From Parvularia atlantis (Eukaryota > Opisthokonta > Rotosphaerida): 41,266 nucleotides of DNA. The notes beneath the pieces are model-generated. The model was not told where the DNA came from. It saw only the letters and a list, made by a program, of their open reading frames with translations, and did not search any database. Positions 1 through 11,129 of this stretch are shown here, in pieces. The stretch's first letter is position 1. Each line of letters begins with the position of its first letter. The DNA is taken from the NCBI GenBank assembly GCA_943704415.1, contig CALSCO010000972.1, forward strand, positions 1 to 41,266. The letters run 5' to 3'. A program made the position numbers and the translations under genes.

Positions 1-674
1 CCCCCCCGCAGCAGCCTCAGCTTCCTCTACCCGCTCGACGTGCTCAACCGCGTCAAGCCGATGCTGATCTACGTCAACTCGGTCGTGTTTCTCTACACCT
101 ACTTTTCGCTGTGCATGATCCACGTGCAGCCCGGTGCGCCCGGTGCCCGTGCGCGTCGTGCGGGGCCGCTCACGCCGCGCACAGACTGGGCGTTCCTGCC
201 CGTTGTGATCGGGTCCATGCTCCACGCGATCATCTACTTCACGCTCGGCGCCAACTTCTGGTGCGCGCGCTGTGCGCGTCGCCGTGCTTGTGCGCGCACT
301 GAACGCAGCTGCCTGCACAGGAGCTACGCGCGGCTGTTCTACCCGAGGCCAATACCGCTCACGGGCAGCACGACCGTCCGCGTCGGCACGACCATGCCCG
401 TGCGCGCATCGCCTCGATCAACGCCTGTGCACGACTCACGCACTTCTTGCGTGTGCGGCAGGCCTGGTGGCTGCCGTGGTTCCTGTCGCTGTGCCTGTTT
501 GCGCAGGCCGCGCTGACGGTCCTGCCGCTGTTCTGCATTAACCTGTTCTTCTCGCACTTTATGATCTTCCACAGCTCGTTCATCGTGGCCGAACTCGCGC
601 CGATCGTGCTCATCCTCGGCGTGCTGCAAGAAAGCGCGTCCAACTATTTTGTGACCGCCGCCGCAGCCGCATGA
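1..674 (+). CDS. Multi-pass membrane protein, 3' end only (family not recognised)
   Basis: The open frame enters from the window edge in frame 1, so the N-terminus is missing. At least three strongly hydrophobic segments can be seen: around nt 61-130 (IYVNSVVFLYTYFSLCMI), nt 183-258 (FLPVVIGSMLHAIIYFTLG) and nt 470-650 (a long double segment ending AELAPIVLILGVL). Introns are predicted at 135-182 (GTGCGC...CACAG, joining P to DWAF), near 261-320, and another before nt 462 that restores frame for AWWLPWFLSLCLF. The third intron's exact borders are uncertain. The protein ends with an alanine run and a TGA at 672-674. I do not recognise the family. The alternation of hydrophobic helices and short polar loops says only that it is an integral membrane protein. 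The next gene is convergent, 82 nt away. Confidence 0.5.
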
Positions 675-756
675 CGCGCTCCTTCGCCAGTGTTACCGCT
701 TTGCAATGTACAGCTGCCTGCCTGCCGCATGCGCACAAACGCCCCGGCCCCGGCTC

Positions 757-1495
757 TCACGCATCCGGCGCGCCTGCTTCGACGGCGGCCTTGGCGCTCT
801 GGTACAGCGCGATCTTGCGCCGCAGCTCGCCGGCCGTCTGCTGGAACGGGTTGAGCTTGAGGTCGCGCGCCATCGCCTGCGGTCCGCTGATCAGCACCGG
901 CAGCACACACTGAGACGCAGCGCCACACCTCCACATCGTCGCCGTGCTTGCGCAGCAGCGTCTCGACGAACCCGACCTCGCCGTGCGACATGTGCCGCTC
1001 GGCCGGCGCGTCGTGCGCGGCCAGCTCTTCGAGCTCTGCACACGCGCACGTCAGCGTGGTCGATGCAGAGTGCAGGCGACGCGCAGCACCGTTCAGCAGC
1101 GTCGGGTCGGCCGGTGCGCCGCCGTGGCCCTTGACGACGCTCTTGTTTGGGTCGAGCGCGAGCCCAAGCCGCTCGTAGTTCTCGGTCAGGGTCGCGTGGG
1201 TGTCCCACACGCGCGCGATGTTCTCGTTCGGAATCGTCACCTGCGCGCTCGCCCCCCGAACGCGCGCGTCAGCGCCGCTCACGGCAGCAGCAGACGGGGC
1301 CGTCACCTTGCGCGCCTTGCGGTTCGCCACGTGGCGCGTCGCCTTGAGCCGCGGATTGCGCGTCTTCGCGCTGCGCCGTCGCGATCGCCCACACACGCGC
1401 GTCAGCCACAAGACGATGCAGCGCCGCAGGCCCCCCACACGCCAGGCAGCACAGCCCACGAGCGCGCACCGCTGAGCCGGCGTCTTCTTGCCCAT
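757..1495 (-). CDS. NOP16: Nucleolar protein 16 (NOP16), 60S ribosome biogenesis
   Basis: NOP16 is a nucleolar factor of late pre-60S assembly. The start MGKKTPAQR gives the short basic N-terminus usual for the family; an upstream in-frame ATG at 1525 would add ten residues that look out of place. After an intron that starts GTGCGC right after AQR and holds a CTGAC motif, the basic stretch NPRLKATRHVANRKARK follows. Next come a tryptophan-containing block (ARVWDTHATLTENYERLG, then ALDPNK) and the diagnostic C-terminal core: VGFVETLLRKHGDDVE, an intron, and AMARDLKLNPFQQTAGELRR, which closely matches the KHGDD..AMARDIKLN..Q signature. The intron between E and AMARD is best placed at the GTGTGG donor because this restores the family pattern exactly. 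It is divergent from the complex I gene, with 140 nt between start codons. Confidence 0.85.
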
Positions 1496-1635
1496 CTTGA
1501 GTTGGATGCGCTCGACTGTCGACAAAAGTGTGGCTGGCAGCGCGCATGACGCACCATGGCCAGCGGCGTGGCTGGGAGCGCGTGTTATGCATGGTGGCCG
1601 CTGAGAAACGTGGGTGGAACAGCGTACTTCGCATC

Positions 1636-2830
<1,195 letters not shown>

Positions 2831-2944
2831 GCACGGGCGCGCGGCTGATGAGGCAGTGAGACGACAGATGTGGCGGTGGCACTGAGAAAACGCCTCTCTT
2901 TGCGTGCCGCTTCCTGCCTTGCTGCTGCTTGGCGTCGCTGTGCG

Positions 2945-2986
<42 letters not shown>

Positions 2987-3053
2987 GGTGGCGCATAGAG
3001 AGCCGCGCCGCACGTGACTGACGTGCCGCCACCCAGGGGTCGATAAGCTCACA
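2831..3053. repeat. Spacer with (CTG)13 microsatellite
   Basis: The spacer between the complex I gene and the receptor gene contains an uninterrupted CTG run at 2947-2985 (39 nt, 13 units). The receptor's ATG lies 68 nt downstream, so the repeat probably falls in its promoter or 5' UTR. No other structure was seen. Confidence 0.9.
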
Positions 3054-6000
3054 ATGCCGCTGCGCCTGCCGCTGCTGGTGCTCGCGGCGGCGTGGATCCT
3101 CGCGCTGCTCGCGACGCGGCCGACGGTGCAGACCGCCGCCGCGCGCCCGTGGTGCAGCTGCAGCACGACATGGGCGCCCGGGCGCGCCGTCCGCCCCGAC
3201 AACTTCACCGTGCCACGCGGCGACTTCGCCCCCGTCGCCAACGTGACCGCGAGCCTCTGCGGCGCGGCGGCGTACGGCGCCGACTGCCTCGGTGCGCCGT
3301 GCACCGCGCTTAACAAGCACGCCGGCGCGTGACTAAGTGGGCGCTGTCGCACGTGCCTGCAGCGTGCAGCTGCGACGCGCCGTGCAGCGCTATCGGCGAC
3401 TGCTGCCCCGACTACGCCGCCGTGTGCGAGCAGCCCGTGCCGCCACGTGCGTCGCGTGGTGCTTCGCGCCAATGTCAGGCAGCTGATGATGACGTGACAT
3501 TCGTCGCAGACGCGACGCATCGCCCGGCGCTGCTCGAGACCCTTGCGCCGCTCCACGTCCACATGCCGCTGCCCGCCGTGCTGTTCCAGGCGTACGGCTT
3601 CGTGACGGGGCTCACGCCGTGGCCGCCGGTGCGCCGCCTGCGGATGATTGCGTTATGGTCGCTGACTGACCGCGTTGCGCAGGCCGTGTCGATGAGCGAC
3701 ACGCCGATGTTTGTCTTTGGCGACAGCGACCTGCCCGAGGACGAGAGTGACGAGGGCCTGGTCAGCGCCGAGACTGTGCTCGCGGCCTTCATGACGCAGC
3801 GCGCCGACATCGTCGGCCGCGTGGTGCTGCTCCGCGGCGACATGGCCTTCATCTTCGAGTTCGTGACGCTCGAGCGTCTGGCCACGCACTTGCAGAGCCT
3901 GGGCGCCGTCGCGCTGGTCGTCGCCGGTGCGTGCTGCTGCTGTCCCCTGCACATGCGCGTTTTGTTCTCATCCGCCGCACGCAGCCGAGTCCTTCAACGG
4001 CCTCTGGGACACCCATGCGCCGCATGTCGACTATAGCGACGACGTGACCATCCCTGTCGTGCTCCTGCCGCAGCTGCAGTGCGTCTGCGCGCCGCACGTC
4101 TGCGCGCCGCACGTCTGCTCGCTCGCGTGCACTGTGTAGCTAACATGGCGGCCGTGCAGTCCGCTCGTGGCCGAGAAGAGTGAGGTCTGGAACAACACGT
4201 CGCGCATGCGCATCTCCGAGGGTGCGTGCGGGCTGGCCGTGGGCGACGCGCAGCTGAGTGCGCCCTGTTTGCCAGGCTGCCCGTCGACGTGCCTGCTGCA
4301 GTCGCGCTACCCGCTCGGCTTCCGCCCGACGAGCGTGCTAGAGCCGTTTGTCGACGTCGCGTCGCAGTCGCTCAGCAACATGCTGCTTGACCCGCGTGGC
4401 GACTCGTACTGCAACCCAGAGTGCAACAACGCCGCCTGCGGTGTGCCATGTGCTCTGTGCGGAGAGCCCATGGGCTAACGGTCCCACAGGCTTCGACTGG
4501 GGCGACTGCTGTGAGCGCACTTGCGTCGGCCCTGCGTGCGGCTCGGGCGTGTGCCGCGACCCGCGCTTCTCGACCGCGCAGGGTCCGCTCGTGCCCAGTC
4601 CCCGCGCCTGCTGGGCCTGACGCCGGTTCGACGCAGGGCTGGGCCGCGTCGCCGCGATGAAAAACGACACAACGCAGTGGGCGTACTCGGTGCACGAGGG
4701 CGACCGCACCACAAGCCTCGTGGCCATGGTCGAGGGCACGCTGCTGTACGCGTACACGTCGTCCGAGACGGCGCACGTCGCCAGCAACCACCCGTGCGCA
4801 GAGGCGTTGCGCGCGCAACCACTGCTGGTCGCTCACGCGTGCACCGCAGCTTCGAGCACATGACCATGCTTGGCCCGCCGGACGTGTGGTCGGCAGGCCT
4901 CTCTGTGCACGCGTGGTGCCCCGTCATCGATCCGTCGAGCGAGCGCCAGCTCGCGGAGCTGGCATGGTCAACCGAGGTGCCGGTCAAGCCGAATGCGCTC
5001 ATCGTCGCCACGTCGGACATGCGCCCTCACATCGTCAGCATCGTCGGTGCGCGCACACACGTCCGAGCCGCGCGGTGCTGACCGCGCCGGTGCAGCGTTC
5101 TCCCAGAACGGCACGCGGCACGAGGTGTGGGGCGAGGGCGAAGCCACGTCGGTCTACGGCGCCAAACCGCCCGCCGTCGTGTACCATCTGCGCGACATCG
5201 GCAGGTGCGTGCAGTGCCGAACTGCCTGCGCGGCCGCTGATACGTGTGCGCAGCGTCAAGGCGGGGCGGTTCGTGCTCAAGATCTGGGTCCCGTACGGCG
5301 AGCGCGAGACGTTTATTGGAGCCGGCGGCGTGCGCCACTCGCGCCAGTGCATCGACGCGCTGGGCGTGTCGTCCTCGGCCCGCGCCTGCGAGTCGATGAC
5401 CGAGCCGGTGCGCGCGTGCTCTCGGCTGTGGGTGTGTCTCACCCTCGATGGCGACAGGTGTGCACGCATCCGCTCGTCCGCGTGTTCCCGAACGCGTGCG
5501 CGGCGGAGGACGCCGGCTTCTCCATCTACGGCGACTGCCGCAACGAGGGTGCGAGCGCAGCCATCCACCCCACGCTGCGCTGCTCACGGCCGCGCGCGTG
5601 CGCTCGCAGGACTGTGCTTCTCATCGGCGCAGGCGCTGCTGGGAGTGCAGATCTGCCAGGTCTGGGTGTGGGCGCCAGTCAAGGGGTGGATGCTGACGGC
5701 GGGCTGCGCAGGCCACCGTGCTGGACATGCTCACGCGCAACGGCACGGTGTCGCAACACGCCATCGCCGTGTCGACCGTGACCGTGCCCGTGACAAATGC
5801 CTCGCTCGCGCTGGCCTTCTCGCTGCTCAACAACGACCTCTTCCTGCGCGCGCGATACATCTCGGCCGACTGCGCACGTGCGTGCGCTCGCGCGGCGGCT
5901 GCAGCCAGGCTCACGTCCGCGCGACGCGACGCAGACGTCTTTCAGAACTACACCTGTCGCATCCTCTACCCGATCTGCGGCGTGCCGCCCCAGTGCTTTG

Positions 6001-9000
6001 AGATCGTCTCGCGGACGGTGCAGGCGGCCTGCGGCGCGCGCTTTGCGGCTGAGGTGTTTCTCGAGTCGCTGCCGCTGTGCCACGTGCGTTCGACCGCCCT
6101 GCGGCGCGATTGACGCATCGCCTGACACGCGCGCGCGACGCAGACGGTGTGGACGATCACCCAAACGAGCCTGACGCCGTCGCCCTCTGCGGCCCCGGAG
6201 GCAGGGCGCGACCACGTGCTGGCGGCGGTGCATATCACCGCGATCGTCGTGTCGCCCCTGGCCTTCCTCGCGCTACTCGGCCTGCTCATCATCTGCGGCG
6301 CGCCGTACGTCAAGAAGAGCATTGTGCAGGTGCACGAGCATCTGCGCAACAGCCAACCGGCCCGCAGTGCCGACGTCGAGATGGACGCTGTGACGGTCGA
6401 GAGCGCCTACTGCCTGCGGCTGCAGCAGCTCGAGTCATCGATCGGCCCGGAGGTGTACAGCATGCTGGACGCGACCGGTCTGAGCGTGGCGCACTACGCC
6501 GCGCGCGCGGGCGACGTGTCGACGCTGCTGCTCGTGGCCGCGCGCGGGCACTCGCTGGACGCACCGGACGGCGTGCAGGGCGACACGCCGCTGATGCACG
6601 CCTGCCGCACGGGCCAGGCCAAGGCGGCACAGGTGCTGCTGGACCGGGCCTGCAACACCAACGCGCGCAACGCGCACGACGAGACGCCGCTGCACCTGGC
6701 CCTCGCGGCACGGCACGCGGATGTGGCATCACTGCTGCTCGAGCGCGACGCCGACGTGCGGGCGTGCACGGCGGCGGGCGTGACCGTCCTGCAGACAGCC
6801 GTGCAGAGCGGCATGACGGCACTGATCGAGCCGCTGCTGCGGCGCGGCGCGGACGTCTGCGCAGTTGACGAGGACGGGACCAGCGCGCTCATCGCTGCTT
6901 GTCGGCTGGACGCGGACGCCAGCTTGGCCGCCGTCAAGGCGCTCCTGCCGTACGAGCCGCGCATGGACCCGGTTGACCGCCTCGGCTTTACCGCCCTGCA
7001 TTGGGCCGCCTCGGTCGGCAACACCCGCGCCGCGCAGGCGCTGCTGAGTAAGGGCCAGTGCCATGTCAACGCGCTCAACAACCGCGGCGAGACACCGCTG
7101 CTCCTGGCGCAACGCGAGCAGCGGCGAGAGATGGCCGACTTGCTCCTCGCACTCGGCGGCGAGAGCGACGCGTCGGACACACACGCGCAAGTGCAGCGAC
7201 CCGTACACAAGCGTGCCGACACGAGCAGGGACTCGCCGGCGTACAAGAAGGTGCGAGGCGCACTCATGCGTGCCTGCGCTGCCGCACCTGACGCCGCCGC
7301 GCCGCAGCACCGGGAGGACGAGCTGCGCCAGGACTTGCTTATGCTGGTGACGTGCGGACGACTGGCCAACATGCCCGCCGGCATTCGCCTCGCGCCGAGC
7401 CCGTACCTCGCCGCCGTGCGTGCGATGGTCGAGCGCTGGGGCAGCAGCTCCGTCAATCTTGTGCGTGCTTGCCCTGTCCTGTGCGGCTGCAGGCGGCTGA
7501 AGCGAGCGCCGCGCCAGCTCGACAAACACGGCAACACGATCGCGCACTACGCCGCCGGGCGAGGCGACATCCAGACGCTGGCGTACATCCTGTCGCTGGA
7601 GCTGCATCAGGCGAGCGACGGCGAGCAGACGACGTGCGTGCGTGCGCGCGTGCCACGAGAAGGCTCACGTCGGCGCGCAGCACACCCGCGACCCTCACGA
7701 CCGAGGACTCGCAGGGCAACACGCCGCTGCACGTGGCCGCGAGCTCCGGGCACGAGCACTGCGTCCAGCTGCTCGTCCGCGCCGGCGCACCCGTGAACCA
7801 CACCAACAAGCAGGTGCGGCCCGCAGGCGCAGGTGGCACCACAGCTGACGGCGCGTGATCGCCCGACTAGGCGCAGACGGCGGTGATGCTCGGGGCGGCG
7901 GCCGGGCATACGCAGTGCTGCCTGCTCCTGGCCGAGGCCGGCTCGGCGCTCAACATCCACGACGTGCACTGTTGCGTCGACTGCCCGTTGCGACGCTTTT
8001 GTGCTGACGTGTACACGCCCCCCGCCCCAGCCGCTACCGCGATCGCCTACGCCGCCGGGTCCGGGCGGAGCGAGCTCGTGTCGTTGCTGATCCGTTACGG
8101 CGCCGACGCTGACCTGCGCGACGCGAGCGGGTCCTCGGCGCTGACGATCGCGGCGTGCTTTGGGCACACGGTGCGCTCGCGGTACACGGCCAGCTTTCGC
8201 TGTCGGGCTCACGGCACGGCAGGCAACGGCGCTCGAGCTGCTCGCAGCGCGCGTGAACGTGACGTGCGCCGACGCCAAGGGCTTCACGGCGCTGCACTGG
8301 GCCGTCGCGACCGACAACCGCGACCTTGTCGTGCCGCTGATCACGGCGGTGCGCGCGACGCACGGGGTGTTCGTGTTCTGTCGCTGACGGCCATCGCTGC
8401 CGCAGGGCGCCGACGTCAACGCGCCCAACGCGGCGGGGCTGACCCCGTACGGCATTGCGACCCAGGTCGGCAACCTGCCCATGCGGCAGCTGCTGTTCGA
8501 CACGGCCAGCCAGGCCGGCATCGCAGTGGCCGATGACACGACCTCGATGTCGTCAGGTGGTGCGTCGCGTGTGTGCATGTTATTGCGCGCCAGCAGCGCT
8601 GACATGCGCTGCCGCGCCGCAAGCAGACGACAGGATGGACGCCGACAACGTGCTGGAGGTCGTGCACGAAGCGCGTGCGGCCGCAGCGGCCAAGGGCCCG
8701 CGCAGGAAAGCAGGGTACGCCGCCGCGCCGGCCGGCAAGAAGCGCAGTCCAGCGCGGACAGCCCAGGTGCGAAACGCGCGCGTACACCTGCTTGTCCGCG
8801 GCTGACCGGGGCGGCAGGTCAAGCAAGCGGACGTCGTCATGGTAGCGCCGGCGCCGGCCCTCGCAAGCGCGTCCGACAGCGACTCGTATCGCGTGCGTGC
8901 CTGCCCGGCTGCGGCGGATCGCAGCTGAGAGAAACGCACGCGGCGGGTAGTTTTCGCTCTCGCCACCGTTGTCCGACTCCAGCCACGAGCTCAGCGACGG

Positions 9001-9197
9001 CGCGCCGCACGTGCCGCAGATGGACGCCGCGCAGGACGCCGCATTCCCGTTCCAGGAGGCGACGGCGCAGGACGAGCTGCTGTACTTTGCGCTGGCCGAG
9101 ATTGATGGCATGGTGCGCGGCTGTTGCGGCGCCCGTGCGTGCGTGTGTGTGTGTGCTGACACGGCTCCCGCGTCAGCTCTTCTCCACAGGACCGTGA
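3054..9197 (+). CDS. Notch-like single-pass receptor: SMB - PA - LNR - Cys-rich (Frizzled-like) - TM - ankyrin repeats
   Basis: A gene of many short exons. The ATG opens a signal peptide (MPLRLPLLVLAAAWILALL). After an intron at 3292-3362 comes a somatomedin-B-like knot (CSCDAPCSAIGDCCPDYAAV). Next is a PA domain at about 3700-4200 (GRVVLLRGDMAFIFEF, LGAVALVVAG, SDDVTIPVVLLPQL). An LNR/Notch repeat follows at about 4400-4530, split by the intron at 4441-4489 (CNPECNNAACG + FDWGDCCERTC). The rest of the ectodomain is Cys-containing, with Frizzled-like spacing at about 5790-6090. One membrane helix lies at about 6225-6296, followed by YVKK. The cytoplasmic part has seven ankyrin repeats (about 6471-7160) including TALHWAASVGNTRAAQALL and GETPLLLAQRE, which look like Notch repeats. 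A linker, a second set of about six repeats (about 7510-8500), a basic patch (GPRRKAGYAAAPAGKKR) and a Ser/acidic tail complete it. There are no EGF repeats. It ends 67 nt from a convergent gene. Confidence 0.75.
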
Positions 9198-9264
9198 GCG
9201 GGCCCACACATAAATGCCATTTTTGTTTGCTGTGCCTGATCCTGCAGAACACGCGCGCGCGCCT

Positions 9265-9968
9265 TCACCACTTCTTCTCGGGATGCTGCTTGTACGCCTC
9301 GTACTGGTCGCGGTTGAAGAACGAGACCTCGGTCTCGTTGCCTGCGCCTCCGTCGCGTGAGCCTCGCGCATTCCCGCTGCACCATACCCCGCCCGCGCAC
9401 GCACGGACGCCGTTCTCCCACAGCGACGCGTCGTCGCGCAAGATGTAGTCGTCGTGGTCGCGGTTGACGATAAGGTCGCTCGTCTGGCGCGGGCGGTTGA
9501 GCAGCGCGCACGCGATGCCGCCGATCGCGCACGTGCCTTGGACGCGTGCGCCGTGTGGAAGATCTTGAACGTGTCTGCGGCCGCGCGCGTCCGCGTCAGC
9601 GCGCGCCATCGAACGTGCTCGAAGCTGGCGGACCAAAGCTGTTGGTCTGGTACGGCCTGAGCGCGGGCGTCGCGCTGATCTCTGCCGTGTGCGCGACGGC
9701 GTTCGTGAGCGCGTCGATCGTGCGCGTGCGCGCAGCAGCAGAGGCGGCGCACTCTCCTGCACGAGCCGCCGCAGCTCCATCGGCGTGGCCTGCTCCAGAT
9801 CGACGCCGTGGAGCACGACGTTCTGCCGCAGATCGATTGAGCGGGCACGCGCACGGGACACGCAAGATCGCACGCGCGCACCTTGAACGTGCGGTACTCG
9901 AACGACTTGATCAGGCGCACGGTCACGGTCGCGTCGCGCGCGTGCTGCGCCGTCACCAGGTCGTCCAT
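9265..9968 (-). CDS. UPF0538 family protein (C2orf76-like)
   Basis: A small conserved eukaryotic protein of unknown function. The start MDDLVTAQHARDATVTV continues into RLIKSFEYRTFK, matching the family's VTVRLIRSFEHRNFK opening. After an intron comes NVVLHGVDLEQATPMELRRL, like the family block on V.YHGV.LDQT. Later exons give DTFKIFHTAHASK, then TSDLIVNRDHDDYILRDDA, SLWENGV, and the end NETEVSFFNRDQYEAYK, finishing in HPEKKW; the family ends with SETEIAFF...DYKNYK.NP...W. An in-frame ATG eleven codons upstream (at 10001) is possible but adds residues absent from relatives. Length after splicing is near the usual 125 residues. It is divergent from MED31, with 115 nt between start codons. Confidence 0.83.
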
Positions 9969-10083
9969 GCACGGGCGATGAGCGGGTCTAGAAGAGCACA
10001 TTACCCATCATGGCCGCGGAGTGACGGACGGGACGGACGCTGATCGCGCGCCTCGCTCGGTCACGCGCAGGGCCCACGGCGCA

Positions 10084-10642
10084 ATGAGCGCACCAGCAGC
10101 ACCTGCTGCACCTCCTGCACATCCTGCACCGGCAGGAGCAGCAGGAGCAGCAGCATCGCCTGTGGCGCAGCACGCCGGCGACGGCGAGCGTTTCCTGATC
10201 GAGCTCGAGTTTGTGCAGAGCCTCGCGAACCTGGCGTACCTCGAGTGTGCGTGGCACGCTGCTCGGTGCGCGCACATGCGCGGATGCTCACGCTCGTGCC
10301 CCGTGCAGACCTCGCGCAGGCTGGGTATATGAGGGACCCGGCGTTCGTGCACTACCTGCGGTACCTGACGTACTGGAAGCGGCCCGAGTACGCAAAGTAC
10401 ATCGTGTGCGTGCGCTGCTGCGCTTGCCCTGTGCGCGCGACGCGGCTGACGGAGGTCGCAGGTACCCGTACTGCCTCTACTTCCTCGAGATGCTGCAAGA
10501 CGAGGGCGTGCGGCGGGCGCTGGCGCACCACGAGACGGTGATGCACTTTCACAGCCAGCAGTACTACACGTGGCGGCACCACTACCGCGCGGTCAACGAG
10601 CTGCTGGGCGCGGGCGCCGACGCGGGCGCGATGGAGACGTGA
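10084..10642 (+). CDS. MED31: Mediator complex subunit 31 (MED31/SOH1)
   Basis: MED31 is a small, highly conserved subunit of the Mediator middle module that links transcription factors to RNA polymerase II. After a low-complexity Ala/Pro N-terminus (about 30 residues, unusual for the family), the conserved core begins: RFLIELEFVQSLANLAYLE. An intron at 10247-10308 joins LEY to LAQAGYMRDPAFVHYLRYL, and a second intron joins KYIV to YPYCLYFLEMLQDE. The family pattern FVQCLANP.YL.FLAQ.GY....FV.YL.YL.YWK.PEYAKYL.YP.CL..L.LLQ is complete. The end has HSQQYYTWRHHY and a Gly/Ala tail. The Ala/Pro leader begins at the first in-frame ATG. Confidence 0.93.
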
Positions 10643-11129
10643 GCGGCGCGGCTGTGGATGGAGAAGGCCGTAGCAACCATCGGGTCCGATTAAACACAGG
10701 TGCGACGCGTCTCAGCGTCAGACCGTTGCCATGTGTTTGAGCGGCCCGCATGGCCCCTCCCCGCTGCTGCGCAGTGGGACCGCGCGGCGCCTCCCTCGCG
10801 GGCCTCCCCTGGTCTCCCGTGCCGCACTCGCGCGCCCTCCACCTTCGTCCGTTCTTGACCGAGAAAGAATGCGTTTCACACTGGCATAGAGGGAGCGAAC
10901 CCACTTCGCGGTAGCCTGAGCTCCCTCAGGCTCAATTTTCGCTTTTCCTTTCCAGTTCACCCACCGTCTCCGCCTCGGCCTCCTGGTGCCTCCTGTGCCG
11001 CTCGCCACTGTCTTGTGCCGCCGCGTGCGCCGTCTGCGGGCCGCCGCGCGCTAGACGGGCGCTAGCGGCGCGACTAGCGCGTTGCTCCTTCTATTTCGAG
11101 CCTCACCGTTGCGCGCCGCCGCAGCGAAA
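10643..11129. other. Spacer of 487 nt; small perfect hairpin, no gene recognised
   Basis: No convincing reading frame or known RNA gene was found. A perfect 8-bp hairpin with a CTCC loop lies at 10913-10932 (AGCCTGAG/CTCAGGCT), followed by a T-rich stretch (attttcgcttttcctttcc). The region upstream of the RGS gene is Pro/Ala-codon-like in several frames, but only because it is GC-rich. Stretches near 10690-10720 could be 3' UTR of MED31. Confidence 0.5.

Noticed and set aside
6494-7607. Two long minus-strand frames opposite the Notch-like ankyrin region
   Set aside because: They are shadows of ankyrin-coding sequence; no family pattern is seen in either.
3054-9197. Reading the Notch-like locus as two genes (secreted PA/LNR protein plus separate ankyrin protein)
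   Set aside because: Exons continue without a clear stop or new start from the LNR through the membrane helix. The helix and the first ankyrin repeats share one open exon (6147-7480), so the membrane and ankyrin parts at least belong together. Only the join between about 4550 and 6150 rests on splice predictions.
10861-10950. A possible tRNA or spliceosomal RNA in the MED31-RGS spacer
   Set aside because: GGTTCG-like letters occur on the minus strand, but a cloverleaf cannot be formed, and no U1, U2, U4, U5 or U6 core sequence is present.
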